Shown here piece by piece: positions 22,101-37,100 of a stretch of 64,000 nucleotides of DNA. Position numbers and translations under genes: made by a program. Every line of letters begins with the position of its first letter. Within the stretch, counting starts at the first letter, position 1. This DNA comes from Angiostrongylus vasorum (Eukaryota; Nematoda; Chromadorea; Rhabditida; Metastrongylidae): positions 868,001-932,000 of the forward strand of contig JADANN010000433.1 of the NCBI GenBank assembly GCA_018806985.1. Direction: 5' to 3'. A model generated the notes under the pieces. That model was not told the origin of the DNA, made no database searches, and saw only the letters and a list, made by a program, of their open reading frames with translations.

Positions 22101-25100
22101 CGCTTATTCAGTTTGCTCTCCACGAACGTATTTACCAGACATTGTGGAAGCAGTCCTTGAATGTGTTGTAAATATTTCCTAAAAACTTTCTGATAACCTC
22201 CATCGTTTCATTTTCGTTGGAATTTCTTTGTTGAAGCTTCCTTCAACGTAGAACTGTATTAGATTGTTTTTATTACAATAATGCTGAGATATTTGCACAA
22301 CAAATCCGGAGCGCAGGTGTGTGCGGTAGGAATGCATGGTGACGTGGTGAATAGACCCGGAAAGGGTAATAGCTGGTTCGTTCCCCACCGCAGACACCTG
22401 CGGTCCGGAGTTTTGCAAATATCTAAGCATCGCTTTGCTTTTTATTTTCTACCTACTACAATTTTTACAGCAGTGTATTGAGCGAAATACAACCACACGT
22501 TGCTGAGATAATTTTGACTTGTTATTTACTGCCTACTCTTTTTAACGGCAGGGTATGTATTGCGAAATATAACTTTAATGATGCTGAGATATTTGCAAAA
22601 CTCCGGACCGCAGGTGTCTACGGTGGGGAACGAACGCGCTATTGTCCTTTCCGGTGAGTAGCGCGCTCACCACCACACCATGCGGGTCCTTCGTTTCGCC
22701 TGTCTCTCAGCTAGTTCTTTCCGGAATTTTGCAAATACCTCAGCAACCTTTTGGTTGTATCTCAGCGTCGTTGTAATTATATTTCACATCACACCGTTAT
22801 ATGAAAGGAGAATAGCTGGCAAACAAAAAGTGATTACATTGTTGGTATATTTATTTATATGTTCTTGTAAACTGATCTTGTTGAGCTGATACGAGGTATA
22901 AGTTGATTACATTGTGATTTATATTACAGCTTCAGCTTAACTGGGTTCAATATCGATTTGTGCTCCGCAGATCAATCCCTTTCACGGGTGATTGCCGATA
23001 GCACCTATAGGTTAAAATACGGCATGAGAATTATGCGAAACGGAGGACCTGTACGGTATAGTGGTGAACACGTTAGTCCGTGGAACGGGTAATACCGGGT
23101 TCGATCCCCACCGCAGACATCCATGGTCCGCAGTTTTGCAATCACCTGAGCATGTATTTATATGTTCCTATGAAGTGATCCTGTTGAGCTGACGCGAGGT
23201 TGATTTTCGCGATTACTTATAGAGCCAGCCATTATTCTCTTCTAGATGCTCCTTTCCAAATACTGAACACAACGATTTTCTTTGTACACACATTTGTTTA
23301 GTTGAGAAAACAGTTCATTTTGTGTGCACCGCAATGAAATGCATAGCAGATTCGTTTCGATGCTCAGTATTTGTTGAGAATTCTCTAGCAAGCCGCATAC
23401 CGAGACTTCTTGAAAGCCGGTGTTTTTAGTTATCTCAGCATCATTATAGTTACATTTCAAACCATACCCTGCCGTGGCAAAAAATAGGCAGTAAGTAAAA
23501 AGTTCCTACACTGTCTTTATTTTTTTATAGAAGCGCTGCTGCTGTAGGTTTACCACCTCGCCGTGGTCATGGGGTGTTCCTGGGTGTTGGAAAGAACAAA
23601 TGCGTTAATGGATACATCTTACTGAGCTGTTTGCCATGACTTTAGTTCTAATTACTGCCCATTCTTTTATTATGGTATGGTGTGAAGTGAAACAAAACTA
23701 AAAGGTTGCAGAGACGCGAGCAAATCTTCGAACCTCAGATGGGCTTCAAGTACGCAGTTACCCTTTATAGGGACTCACGTGCCGTTAATGATTTCATTTT
23801 TTTTTTTTTTTTTTCTTCGTTGTGCCAAACATAGTTGACAGAAAGGCGAACCAAGGACTTCAGTTGGTGTAGTAGATAGCAAGTGAGCTTCTGGTAAGGG
23901 TAATCACGTATTCGTGGTCCAGCTGGTGGTACAAGTTTTGCTCATATATGCATCTCCATGGTTCCGTGCTATATGATGAGGGCAATCAAATTTCGGATCA
24001 ACCATTAAACCAATTTACTGGTTCCTACTAAAGATACTCGATGGACACCGGGACTATAAATGATGTAGGTGATAGACGAGCTTACGTTCTTAACAAGTGA
24101 TTCATGTAAACATGAGTTTTCCAACAGTAATTTCCTAGTGAATTTCTGTTAAGAAAATTGTCAGTGTGTTCTGGATGCCTTCTCCCAATCAGACATATTG
24201 AGAATAACTTAAATTGTCCTACAAACACATCTACTACAGAAGTGCACAATTTGCAGTTACAGAAGTTCTCGTACCGATTCAGTGCCAAATCGAATGGTTC
24301 ACCGTAGTCATATATCCGATTAAACACCCATGTTCCACGACGTGTAGAAAGATAAGTCTGAAAATAGATACAATTCTACACTTAATAAAGGAAGTCAAAA
24401 AAATAACGCTCATTCAGGTGGTCTCAACAATTTGAAACCTGCTCGGCAGTTTTCGTCATTGAGCTTTTACTTCTTCTAAGTAGTCTACTTTGTGAGAAAA
24501 ATGTGCTCATTTTGACAAGCCTGTAACATTTTCTGCACTCAGATTCACTTGCTCTGAATTTCGCAACTTTTCTCAAAGAAATTATTCATCACAAGCATAT
24601 TGACGTGGTAATCAACAAGATGGGATGATCATTACGTGAACTGTCCTGGTTAGTCAACAAACTTCTTTGCATTATTCAGCTTACGAGAGGTTGTTGTCTA
24701 ACTTTCACTCGGCTTACACTTCGACGTCGCCACCTTCCTCAGATCCGATAAGTATTGATTTATTGATTTTCTGGGCAAGGGTTAGAAGTAAGTCAGTTTA
24801 GTACAGGGTCCTGGTTTAGTTACTGTCATTTCTAGATTCACTAATATTTTTGATTCATCTACCTCACCTGTTTGGCGATTCTACTCAACTCCACTGCTAA
24901 ATCACCGCCCGAATTGCCGATACCAACGATCACGACTACTTTATCTTCATAACCTTAAAGAGTTCATATCTCAGCGTTTGTAGTAATGATGGATAGATAA
25001 GGCGAAGGCATAGATGATCATGATAAGCCTTATTTGCAATAAATGACTTCTCTGTTTTCACAGTTTTCAACGAGTAATACAGTAATTAATGTCCGTCTTA

Positions 25101-28100
25101 GGTAATAAATTGATTAATGGCAATGGTTCGTTTTTTCTGTAAATATTGAGAAAAGGAAAGCGCTATGAAAACATGGACGCCATGGGAATTTTTGACCTTT
25201 CAACTGGACTTGAGAAGCGTATCTTAAGCGGGGTAGCGCAATGAATACAGGTGCGGTGCAGTAAGAGCGTGGTCTTTGCTTTAATCCCTTCCTCGTGCCG
25301 GGCTCACCACGCCTTCTTCCTGTTTGGGGTTGGCAAATTGGTGCTAGACTTGCACCAATTTGGGGGGACAGCACCATTGAATTGATATCGTAGACTGCTG
25401 CAAACCACTATATTGGCCAAGTATGCATTCAATCTCAAGTTTTTTTCACTCAAGTTTTTCCAATTATTGATGAATAAGAACCCCAAAAAAGTTTAGATGG
25501 GTGAAGGATGTGTCCGGTTAGGGTCAAAAAGCAGTTTGAGGTATGGCGCGAGGTCCGGTATAATCTCAAGGCACTCTTCTTTGTGATTCATGTTTGTATT
25601 TTTAGAGTTCATCAAGAGCAGCTCCTAGACTTTCGCGCACAGATATTTTTGATTCTTGTGCCAGAGTAGTAAATTCTATTTCAAAATCTTCACCGTCATG
25701 TCTCTCGTTAATATGTGCACCTGGTGGAGTAACTGGTTTTAGTTAAGGTCAGCGACTAGATGTTCTGTCAAAAGGAGATGCACAATTGTGTTAAGTTGCT
25801 AAACAAACATTCAGGCGTGTGTAGCGCAGTGGTCAGAGGTGCCCTGCCTCACGCATGAGATCCATCTTCGCGCCCAGGCTCACCAAGCTCACCAAGCCTT
25901 CCATCCTTCCTTGTTCGGCGAATAGTACCAAATTCATCTAAGGGGATACCAGCACTGCCTCGATACATCACTAGTAGTCTACCGAGAGTCATTGCAAAAG
26001 CTAGAAATGCATTCAGTCACCTCAAACGATGCTTAATGAAGTCGAGTGCATAGTTCATCCTTCAGCGTTGATCAACGTCGAGAGCTTTATCTTTTTCGTC
26101 CTTCATCCAAACTGTAGCTCCTTAGGATAAATTTGGAAGAAGAACCACACACCCAAACGATGTGTCTGGCGAGAATCCCGTTTATCGCGCCTTTCATTTA
26201 CAACGATGCACAGCTATAAAATGCTGCTTAAAAATGGATAGCAGTGATCGAAATACCACCGCTCTAAGATCCCAGCTAATTTATAACCGCCGCTACAACT
26301 GTCTTTGCACACTGTTAGTGCATAATTTGGCACAAAGACAGAGGGTGGTTGCATGAGTTCGAATACGATATGGCTGATCTCTTGTAAAAAGTGTTGGGAC
26401 AAATACTTTGGCGAAACGTATAGACATTCTGTATCTGTATAGAAAAACACCTAGTTTTCAAACATTGAATCAAATACAGAAAAAATGGAAGATTTACTCG
26501 CTCTGGCTAGAGTCACTCGACAACCAAAACGACGACAGGTGACAGGTGACAAATGAACTGTGCGCACTTGGTACCCACTTAATGGAAGCTTCATAGAAAG
26601 CGGTGACAATTTGATGTAAAGTACTTCCTCATGTGATTGAAATTTAGGTAATTATATTTTCTGTTAAACCCATGAAGGTGTTCGACTAAGTAGATTATGT
26701 ACCTAGTTAACCTTTCAAAGGGTATGAAGAATATGAAATAAGCCGAAACGTTAGCAGCAGTAGATAAAATGAAAACCTCATGCGTGCTCATCAAGAAAAC
26801 AGCGAATTATTGATCAGTGTTGAGATTAGTAGAGAGTCGGTTTTCCTTTTTATTAGCTCTAATTGAACAGTTCCATTCACCTTTATGACTTCTATAACTG
26901 TGGGAATGAATGATTCGCCCCTTAAATCGCTCCTGATCAGGCCATGGTGGTGGTAATCGCGGAATAGCATGGTGACCACAGCACAACAACACTCCGTCGA
27001 ACACCTCGGAAGAATGATTGCCGAACCTACAACGGTGAAAAAGAAGATGCAATATATTTTAGTACTTTTTCTAACAAAACAAACTCCTTATTACTATATG
27101 CTAACTTGTAAAATTCATTTGTTTGTATTCAAAGGTGCTAGCGCTGTACGTCATATACTTGCCTAGAAGACAAACTGTGCGCTCTTCATTCTTTGCATAA
27201 ATTCAACGATGAAATTTTACTCACTCGTCCTCGTATCTGACTGTCCACTGTCCTGACTCTAAATAATCATTGCTTCGCGATATTTGAATAACCTTGTGAT
27301 TGAACTTGATGCACTTCTTCAGTTCAAAATGATCAGCATACAAATGAAGGTATCTGTAAAAAAACACTGATAAACTTTCTTATGAGGTTGAACTGCTCTA
27401 CTTAATGTATCCCTACATAATATACTTCAGGGCACAAAACGACTGGTTCATTAATTGGGCGCGTCATAGCGACAGTTTTTCACAAATGAAAAGCGATCTC
27501 ACCGATACATTTCCGCGTTGTGCATGAAATTTGCCATTCCTGGTTCTGGCGGAAAGTCCGAATATGCTGTCATCTCTTTTGATGTGTTGATAACAGTTGA
27601 TTTCATAACGCACGAATCTTTAAATATCTTCTAGTCGGTGTAAAAGAAGTGCTCTTCAACGTTTCTAAATTGCTTAATTACACGTAAAAATACGAAGACT
27701 GTTATTATTATTTCATTATATTGTGCTCGCCCCAGCACTTTTTTCCTCCGGCTCGTTTTCTAACATCCGTCATCCACGGTGGACCTCGGATTTAGGGAGT
27801 AGAAATTGGAAAAGCTACTGCTTGTAGACTTTGACTTTTTCAGGGAAAATCGTTGAATTCTGGTTGAGTTGATTCTCATCAGATTCGTGGGGTAACTCAA
27901 CCAAAAGGTTCCCAGAAATTCGACAGATGCATTCACATTTTCCTGCAAAATGGAAAAAGGTTTTTTGAAAAAAAAGTCGGGTACTATTTTGCCAAATTCC
28001 AATATATTTTAGGCCTGGTCATCCAGCCGTCGAGTCTGCAACCACGCGTTTATTGCAAGTCTGATTCAATCACAATACTTCGATATAGAGTTTCTTTTGA

Positions 28101-31100
28101 CCTTCATATCAGAGACAAATAAGTGACAAGGTTAACCGAGAAAAAAATAATTAGAACATCCGAGTAAGTATTTTGCTTACCAACAAAGCGTCTACCTAAA
28201 AAAACAAGCCGGAGCCAAACGAAGACACCTGGTCGTTACAAGTGGGGGGCATTCACTTATTATGTGTCCATATTATTTAACGAAAGGCTGCGTTCCATTT
28301 CAACCAGTGAGCGACGATCTTTTCAGTTCCTTTATCCATCTACGGAAATCCAGCTTTAAATTTAGATAAAGGAATTACTGCGCATAGACCGATATGACAA
28401 TACGTGCTACTGGTCATGCGTCTTACGAAAGAAGGCAAGCAATGGAGTAAGTGCGAGTGATTAGGTGGAATATTTTGCATGGTGTATTATGTGATGACCG
28501 TGCTGACGATGAAGCGAAAGTTATGTGCCGGTGGATGAGATCTAGTGAATTCATGTGTTCTTCAACAATGATTAACCAGTCGATGTGTAGTTATCGCACT
28601 GCATGAAACTGAAAGCTAACTACTAAAGCTGTCTTTGAAGCACGTCTCAACAACCACGAAACAGTCTCTAACCTTCATTTTTTAATAATGATGAGGCGAA
28701 TTTGTAATACGGAATAAAAGTGGGTAAAAATCAGCAACGATGCTTTTACCCCTGTTCTTTAAAATTTTTTATATGACAACGAAGCTGGTAAGGAATGAAT
28801 GGCTTTGGTTAAAAGGAATGGTTTCCTTAATTTACACGCTTTGTAAGGGAGGCACATCGCTAACTCGTCCGATGTAGGCAGTCGACAGCCGCGCTGGTAA
28901 CATGAAACGACGAGCAGCAGATAATGGGCTAACAGGATCTTGGCAAACAGAGCTTGACTGGTGGGCCAACGCAAGAACTAAGCATTTTCCGCAATCTCCG
29001 TGCACCACCTACTGGTATCAAGGTCTACGAAGGCCTCTGCGGTGATATGAAGTTTGGCGACAATTCCCAAAAAATGTGGCACCGGTTCGTGAATTTATAA
29101 GGGTAAATCGGTTTCATAGCCTCTTGCAACACTGGATTACTGTGAATATAGTCTAAGCGTTTAGGCTGACTGCCGTCAGCCAAGACAAAAAAATAGCTCG
29201 ATGAATGAATATGTAGCACTGTAGTGCAAACATGGACGGTATTCGGCCGTACCTGTCCGAGCCGAGCGCATCCGGAAAGGTTCGCGTGAGATCATTGGAG
29301 GTCACTAGACCTCGCAGATTATCAGAGTAAAAGAGATTGATTTCAGATTATGGTAAACTTTGGTGCCAATAACCAGGACAACAGCGGGCCAGAAATCGGT
29401 TCGATGCAAATGCCTACCCTATCTCATGAAAGCAAGGTGCGTTTGGAATTGGCCTGCTGTGGAACGATTAGTTTTCCTTGACGATTAATCGTGCAACTGT
29501 AACATATAAAACGGTTGTAATTCTTTGAGCTGACGTGAGGTTTGTATAAAAGTTTCCTTAGAGCCGCATTGATCCGAGTCGATGGTCCACTGCTGGTGGT
29601 TGTCGCGATATGGGTGTTCGAAGTCGCATCGAATCCAGTAGACAGAGAACAGCCAGACTGAAGAAGTTCATTTGGCGAAGTAGGGTTCGACCAACATACG
29701 TCCTGTACAAAAGGGGATCGCCGAGTGAAGTTTACCATTCGACCGGTGCTCCTTCCACCTCCGACTCGATACGACAGCTAACAACAATGTTGTGACAATG
29801 AGCAACCGTCGACCATCGACTCGGATCAACGTGGCTCTGAGAAAGGAGAAGGCGTCGAAGTGTTAACCGGATAAACGATTTATACCAACCTCTTGCCTGC
29901 TCAATCACGTAAAAAATCATTGATTATTTCAAAGAGGTTTAATGGAAGTAGGGTTTTAAGTTCTAACAGACTATGTTGTTGGCGAGGAATTCAGAGAGGT
30001 CTCGAATACAAGAGCGAATGAATGCCGAGGCCAGAAGTGCTAAATGGACTACGGTACGTGTTGGTTACTATACCTAGGCAACCTCGACAATAGAAAGGAT
30101 AGAGCGTCCATTGGTTGGGGCGGTAAAAAAGGTTGAAAGCCTTATCTACGAGGTATTGTTTGAGAATTCAAGTTAGCTTTAGCTCGCGGAGGAAATTTGC
30201 CGTTAGTCTTTCGCGCTGTAATATTTTTACTCTTGCAAACACAAAGCAAACTGTGTTTTTATGGTTCCTGAGTATTAGAGAGAGTATATTGATCCCAGAA
30301 AAGTGTAGTACCAATTCTCCAATTCTTAACGTATTGAATGCTCAATTTGCCCGAGCTCTTTTGGAAGGGGCTTTGCGCTTCTTATTGAATGCCATCTCCA
30401 CCACACAGCTAGCCCCACCTCAAGAATATGTCTACAGCGAAAAAAGTCCTAGATCGGCAGAGCAAGTGTTGTCGGCAAATTTGGCACAGGCTGCAAAGGA
30501 TTCCTTGCGTTCAAAAAAGGTGGACTGGAATCTCCGTCTATTAGGTGGAGTTTACTCCGCATATCCATTTCATATTGTTTTTTTAACCCGTTGCTAGAGT
30601 AGAATGCGCTGGTTCCAAAGCATTACACACACGAAAATTCACCTGAATAATGTATGAACACGCTTTAGAAACCATTCTTATAAATAAACTATCAGAAGAA
30701 ACCACTCGCATATCGAATTTTCACTTTGGAAAAAACACACTATGTTGTTTTTTTATATTTAATGATTTCAAAGATACCAATCTCGAATTTGAATCCGAAG
30801 AAAAAACATAGGAAAAAGAAGAGAAAAATTCTCGTAATCACCAGTAATCCCGTTAACAATCGAAAAAAACTTAAGTGGATACCAATGAACCTCATTCTCT
30901 TTCATCGGGCCCGGAAGAGCCATTAGTTATAGGAACACAAGAAGCCAAAATCTTTAACGACTCCGGTGCCATTAACGATAAGATAGCAAGACGTAGCTCG
31001 TCTCGCCATCCTGTGCCACAGGCTTATTTCTAGGTTAGATTAACCAATGAAGGTGTCATATACAATCAAAGTATCGGAACTACTGCTAAAGAGTGTACCG

Positions 31101-34100
31101 TCTGGTACATAAAGGAGTTTAAAATCAAGGAACACCTCAAAGGTTAACAGTGCGGTGAGACACTAGAACTAGGTTTTATTTAATAAAAGCGATATAATTG
31201 TTAATAATGGGTGGAAAGTATAAAGGAGAAAGCTATCGACGTTGATCTATTCCTGATGGATGCGCCATGCATTCGATTTCATTAAGCATCGTTTCGAGAT
31301 GATTGGATGCACATCTGGCTGGCCTTTACATTGACTCGCGGTGGCCTACCTATATATTGAGCCAGTGCTGCTCTCCTCTCTGAGAGGCCTGGTACCAATT
31401 TTCCGACCCCGAAGGAAAAGAGGGCTTGGTGGGCCTGGGACGTGAGGACCGATCCCATTTGTATTGCGGGCACCTCCAACCACTACTCTACACTGGCAGC
31501 AAAGCGTTCGTTTGCCAGTGCTTCGTTCAACTCTACAAATAATAGGTATAGTTATCGAAACTGTGCGTGAGCTATGTTTTTTCGAACAAATGGGCTGCAG
31601 TGAGCTCTTGTGACGTGACGGGGATGAATGGCGGAGGCTTACTGGTTCTCACTCGACCTACTCTATAAACAGTAGGAATATAAATGGTACTAATTAAACA
31701 TTATTTTAGTACCACAATGATGCTGAGATATTTGCCAAACTCCGGACTGCAGGTGTCTGCTGTGGGGAACACGAACGCGCTATTACCCTTTCCCGGGGCT
31801 AACGTGTTCACTGTCACACTATGTCAATGGGATTGACAGGTGATTGCTGATGGCACTGATCGATAGAACTAGCTGAGAGACAGGAGAAACGGAGGACAAG
31901 CACGGAGTGGTGGTGAACGCATTAGCCCCTGGAAAGGGTAACAGCGCGTTCGTTCCCACCGCAGCCATCAGAGGTCCGGAGTTCTGCAAATATCTCAGAA
32001 TCACTGTGGTTGTATTTCGCATAATACCTTGACGTGAATATTGTAGTAGGCAGCAAACAAAAAGTTGACACTTTTATTTTACTTTTTATTTAAATAAATG
32101 ATGAATAATAATGCTAGTAATCGAAAATTCTCCCTATGTTTCGTTAAGCAAGTTCATCGAAAGAGTTGTGATATCATAGGGACGCTTTTCGGACTGAGTT
32201 CATTTACCGGTAATCTAAATTTCTAAAGACTCTTATTGCAATTCCAATCGTTACGATGAACCGTAGCTATCGAGTTGAATGTGTGGATATATGGAGCGCC
32301 GAAATAAATTCGACATACGCTGCAAGATGCTGAGAGTAATGTGGTTATGCTGTGGATCACAATAACATGTGGTAAATTGTAGCATGTAGACCATCTCTAT
32401 CTATAGAGCAACAGAGTGAACCTCATCTACAATTCTATGATGCCCTCCAACTTCAAAGCTTTCTGGTAGTCAAAAAATTTTGGAAAAAATCACATATTCG
32501 GAAAAAGCAGCAAGCCCCTAGCCGATATGAAGTTGCGCGTCGGCAACAATGAATTAATAGCTAAAATATGTTGCGACATATATTCACTACAGTATTTTTG
32601 TTGTAGAGTTATAGATAATAAGCATTACACCCTCTGACAAGAATTCTTATTGAAGGCGGAACGATTATACCCACAGACGACTAGGAATTTCAGATTTTTA
32701 CTAAAATTACTGCAATAATTTCCATCAATATCTGCTCGTTATTTTTTGATCTACGAAGAATGCACATTTTTATCCACATAACTATTCTTACAGTCTGTTT
32801 CCTCTTCTCTGTATCTCCATAGGCCACCGATGTGCGACGACGCTTCAAAACATGTGGTGTCTACACCATAGAGAATTCCATGTCTGAAATAGTAGTTATA
32901 AACATCATACCATTCATGAAAAAATTTTTAAAGAGCTAAACTATTTTGGATGTTACAGGGCCGACTTCCTATTATTCTGTACACAAATCAATATGCACTA
33001 CTTTCTCAATGAACAGATTCGAAGTTGTTACCAGATAGTTCCTCCCAACGGTTTACCGTCTCATCGTGGCTGGGAGGTGTTCTTGTGTTTGGACTGTGAC
33101 GTACAGCGGGGGATTCATCTTCTGGCAGGGTCTCCGACGCTGAGGAGTCCGGCGCTTCCATCAAGAAGCCTAGCTAAGAGCAAACCAATAGCAGGATCCA
33201 TCATTGTCCTGGTGTCAAAGTCGCATGGTGATAAATCTCCTTCTGATCTACAAGGCTGCGACTGCCTGTGGTGGTGAAGACCTGGGGCAGACTTTGGCCA
33301 GGCTGACCTCGGGACTGCAGGGACAATAATGGCTTAGCCAGCAAATCTTCCGAAAAATGGAGATTATGTTGGGGCTCGCACAGGACGGGCTATTCAACGT
33401 TAACACACAATAGCTGACGTTTCGTCGGTTTCGCCTTCACAGCCTCGAAGGGCTAAAGCGACAAGCAATCAACTCAGTCAAACATTTTTATAACCTTTAC
33501 AGAAACAACTCAGTCCATAAATTTCAATTCTGTATTGGACATATTCTTTTAAACACTTACCGTCCCCGTCTTCGCGAGCCATCCAGTCATTCAACGGAGA
33601 TCTGCCTTACAGTGTCTTAGATGGGTAAGCAATGTGTATGGCCCAGGGACCAAAAGGCACTCCTCCGCGCTGTTTATTTTAGGATTTTTAGGACGTACAC
33701 AGAATGTTAGCGGAGTTTTGGGCGCAGATGTCTTAGATTCTTGTGCCAGGATTAGCGACATTTAGTTTAAAATCTTCTCCATTATGTCATTGTGCCCTAT
33801 CGCTACCTGTTATAGTGTTCTAATTGACTCTAAGTTTACCGACAAGGCGCTCATCTATAACAACGCATTGTGGTTTATCCTTTTCGTTAATATATTCATC
33901 ACCAAATGCTTTACAAGGGATCAGATAAACGTGCTCAAACTCGCACAACCACCGTCTCTACCGTTAGCGCAAATCATGGAATTTTGTTTTTATACACAGA
34001 ATGTCACAGAAGCGGTTACGAACTAGCTGATGTTATAGAGTACTCAGTGACATTTCGATCACTAATAACGATTTCTCAAACCTTTCTTTTTAAGCAACGC

Positions 34101-37100
34101 TTTATAGCTCCATCTATTTTTTTGGAAATGAAAGGCAGCATAAACAAGAACTTGTTCTCACTATACCTATCATTTTGGGGCGCGGCTTTACTTCTAAGAC
34201 TGCCTTGAGCAGCTACAGTTTCGTAGCCACTGGAAACGACTTTTTTACACCAAGTTCAGGTGGTTTTTGCTTCTGCTCTCCTCCTGTGCGCATTGTATAT
34301 ACCCTAGCGGCCGTGCGAAATATGTTTCTCACAAGCGCTTTTGTATGAGGGGTGAGAGGAAAGGTAATAAATCAGAAGGTTTTTGCTAGTTGACTTTCGG
34401 TACCATTTGGTGGTGTGGCTGTTTTTGGACATGTTGATTCGGACGCTCATGAACGGAAGTCAATCATTCTTCTGTCGCTAACGGGTAAAATTTATGTACT
34501 CTTATTGTTGACTTGACAAATGAAAATATTTGTCTACCTCCACCTGTGTTGAGGAGAAGACAAAAGAATTATCGATATACATGCAGTGTACTATTTGGCT
34601 GAGACCAAGTGAGAATGAATGCAACGGCAAGACTTGGTGCCAGTCGCTCTGCTATTGCCAACACTCTCATTTGTGTGGAATACTTCCTAAGCCGTCTAAA
34701 GGTTGAGCAGTTTATGCACTTTTTAGGATTTTTGCTTGTTTATTGCTTCTACGTGTTGCACAATGTGTTCGACTGCATAACGTGCGCACTGTTAGGACAT
34801 GCGTAACGTTGAAGATATAGGAACACTTGGTTGTTCGTGAGATGGGCTGGGATATATTTCACCATCTGGAAGAATATTAAGTTAACAAACCAAGCTACTT
34901 TTTCGTACGTCCGTCTTAACAACTGATGCTAGAACTAACCTTGAACGATGAGGAGTTAGTAAACAATGTCAGTGAATGCCAACTTTCTGACCAGGATTAG
35001 CTACTAATTGCGCGCCTTCAACACTAATTGGTAGTCTAATGGTTTTTGATTTTACTGGCTTTCGAACCTGTCGTGTGCCAAATTTTTTTGCGCTGCTATG
35101 TCGTTGGGACTGAAGTTTTGTGAAACCTAGTTTGTTAAAAAGTTGTTAACACCTTGTTGGGAAACCTGAAATCAAACTGAACGCGCCACTAGGAGCGCAT
35201 AGCACGTGAAGGTATAACTGAGGAGATTTTAAAACAGAAGTGACTATCCTCGCATAGAAATCTACAACACGAGGGCATAAAAGTTTGGATGCGCCTTGGA
35301 TAATTTCCAAAGATCCAGAAACAATGCCACAGGCCGATTTTTCAATCTGAATAACACACATTTCCACCAATGTAGGACTCCTTTCTGCTGGTCTTCTCAA
35401 ATGACTAGAAAACTTGTGGGGGAACAAAACGGTGGCGTTTAAACGCAGCTGTTTAAAATTTAGGCATTGAGCTTTCTACTGGGCTTATAAAAGTTCGACT
35501 GAGTAGAATTTATGTATATTTGACCTTTTCAGGCTCTGAAAAGGGCGAAACAACCGGAAAATAAGCTATTTAAATAAATAATATACCGTATCTGCTCATT
35601 AACCAGGAAAACAGTGAATTACTTCGGATATCTAGTTACTTGGATACTGCCTCTTCACAAAAATCCAGTACAACTAACATTCTTTCGAGAGATGAGCAAA
35701 ACTCGGAATCCCAGGTGAGCTTCGAACTAGTGACTACTATTTCTGGATGCTCACGAGCTATCCAGTAGACAACCAAGGCCCTTTTTTGCCTTTCTCCCAG
35801 CCAGTTTCGAGTCCCCGGAAAGGGTAATAGCTGGTTTGAAGCTCACATGTCGTTTCGAGTTTTGCTCATATATCGGTATTATAGTGGTTGTATTTCATGT
35901 AACAACCTGCCATGAAGAAATGATTGGCAGGGAATTAAAAATTAAACATTGTGATTTCTATTACGACTTTCGTTTAACTGGGTTAAATGCCGATTCGTAG
36001 TCCGCCCCTCACTCCCGTCTGCGGGTGATTGCTGATAGCACCGTTAGTTTAAAGAAATTGGCTGATTGAAAAGCAAAGGATGAGCCTCAGTGGTGCAGTG
36101 GATAGCACGCTAGCACGCAGAAAAGGTAATCGTGAATTCGAAGCTCACATGGTGTTCCAAGTTTTGTTTTTTATCTCAGTATCATTGTAGTTGCATTTTA
36201 CATAATATTCTCCCTTGAAAAATTAATAGGCAGTGAATAAAATTTTAACACCTTCTTGGATTATTAAGCTAACGCGAGATTGGTAAAGATGTTTGTTGGG
36301 CTAATGCTTCGCGCCGGTCTTCGTCTTCATCAGAACCGAATATGCGAGTCAATGGTCCACAGCCTTTCGCCTTCTCGATGTGGCGTCTTCGTCTTCGTAT
36401 CGAGTCGGATCTTCTTCAGTGGAGCACGCACGAATGAGGCAACTAAAGAGCGCTTCCGTGATAACGTCTTATCTGAGTGGTGCTCCACTGGAAATCAGAC
36501 CAGATACGGAGACGACGGTACCATATCGAGAAGAATAAGGACTGTGGACCATCAACTGGGATTATGGGTTCTTATGAAGACAAAGGAGTCGAAACGTTGC
36601 CCGAATTAACATCTTTATCAACCTCGTGTTAGCGTAACAATCGAAGAAGACATTGATTTTTACTATCGAGGGTAAATGCTTGAAAAAATTCCAACATTTT
36701 TCTGTTTGACTCGTGATCACTGACCACGGTGGTCGCCTGTTTCGAATATTTGCTAGTACCGTTCCTTAATTTGCGCTGTAGAGCCACAAAAAGCCACGAA
36801 AATGTTTTCTCATTTTGTAGGATGTCGATCTAGAAAATATCTACATCTCTTTAGTGTGTATTTTACCTTTTTTGTTTATCCCTTCTCAGCTGTTTTCATT
36901 ACTGATAGATTCACCCACTGCATAATGTTTCGAATGATTGGACAGCGTAATGTGGTTTAACGATCGGAAGATGTAGTTCACGTGGTCAGCTCACAAGCCT
37001 CCTCCTTGGCAGTACGTGACAGAACTACTCAGTCAGAAAGCTTAGCGCCAAATTTTGGCCCAGGTCTGAGACACGCGATCACTGCCTGTGGTACTTGACC

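Noticed and set aside
30133..30597. 154-codon open frame (+) as a gene
   Set aside because: It overlays the shared 3' flank of the DM9-like duplication, and the homologous stretch at 12.5-12.9 kb is not open in the same way.
36280..36609. 109-codon open frame (+)
   Set aside because: Lies wholly within the foldback element, whose arms are palindromic; no motif.
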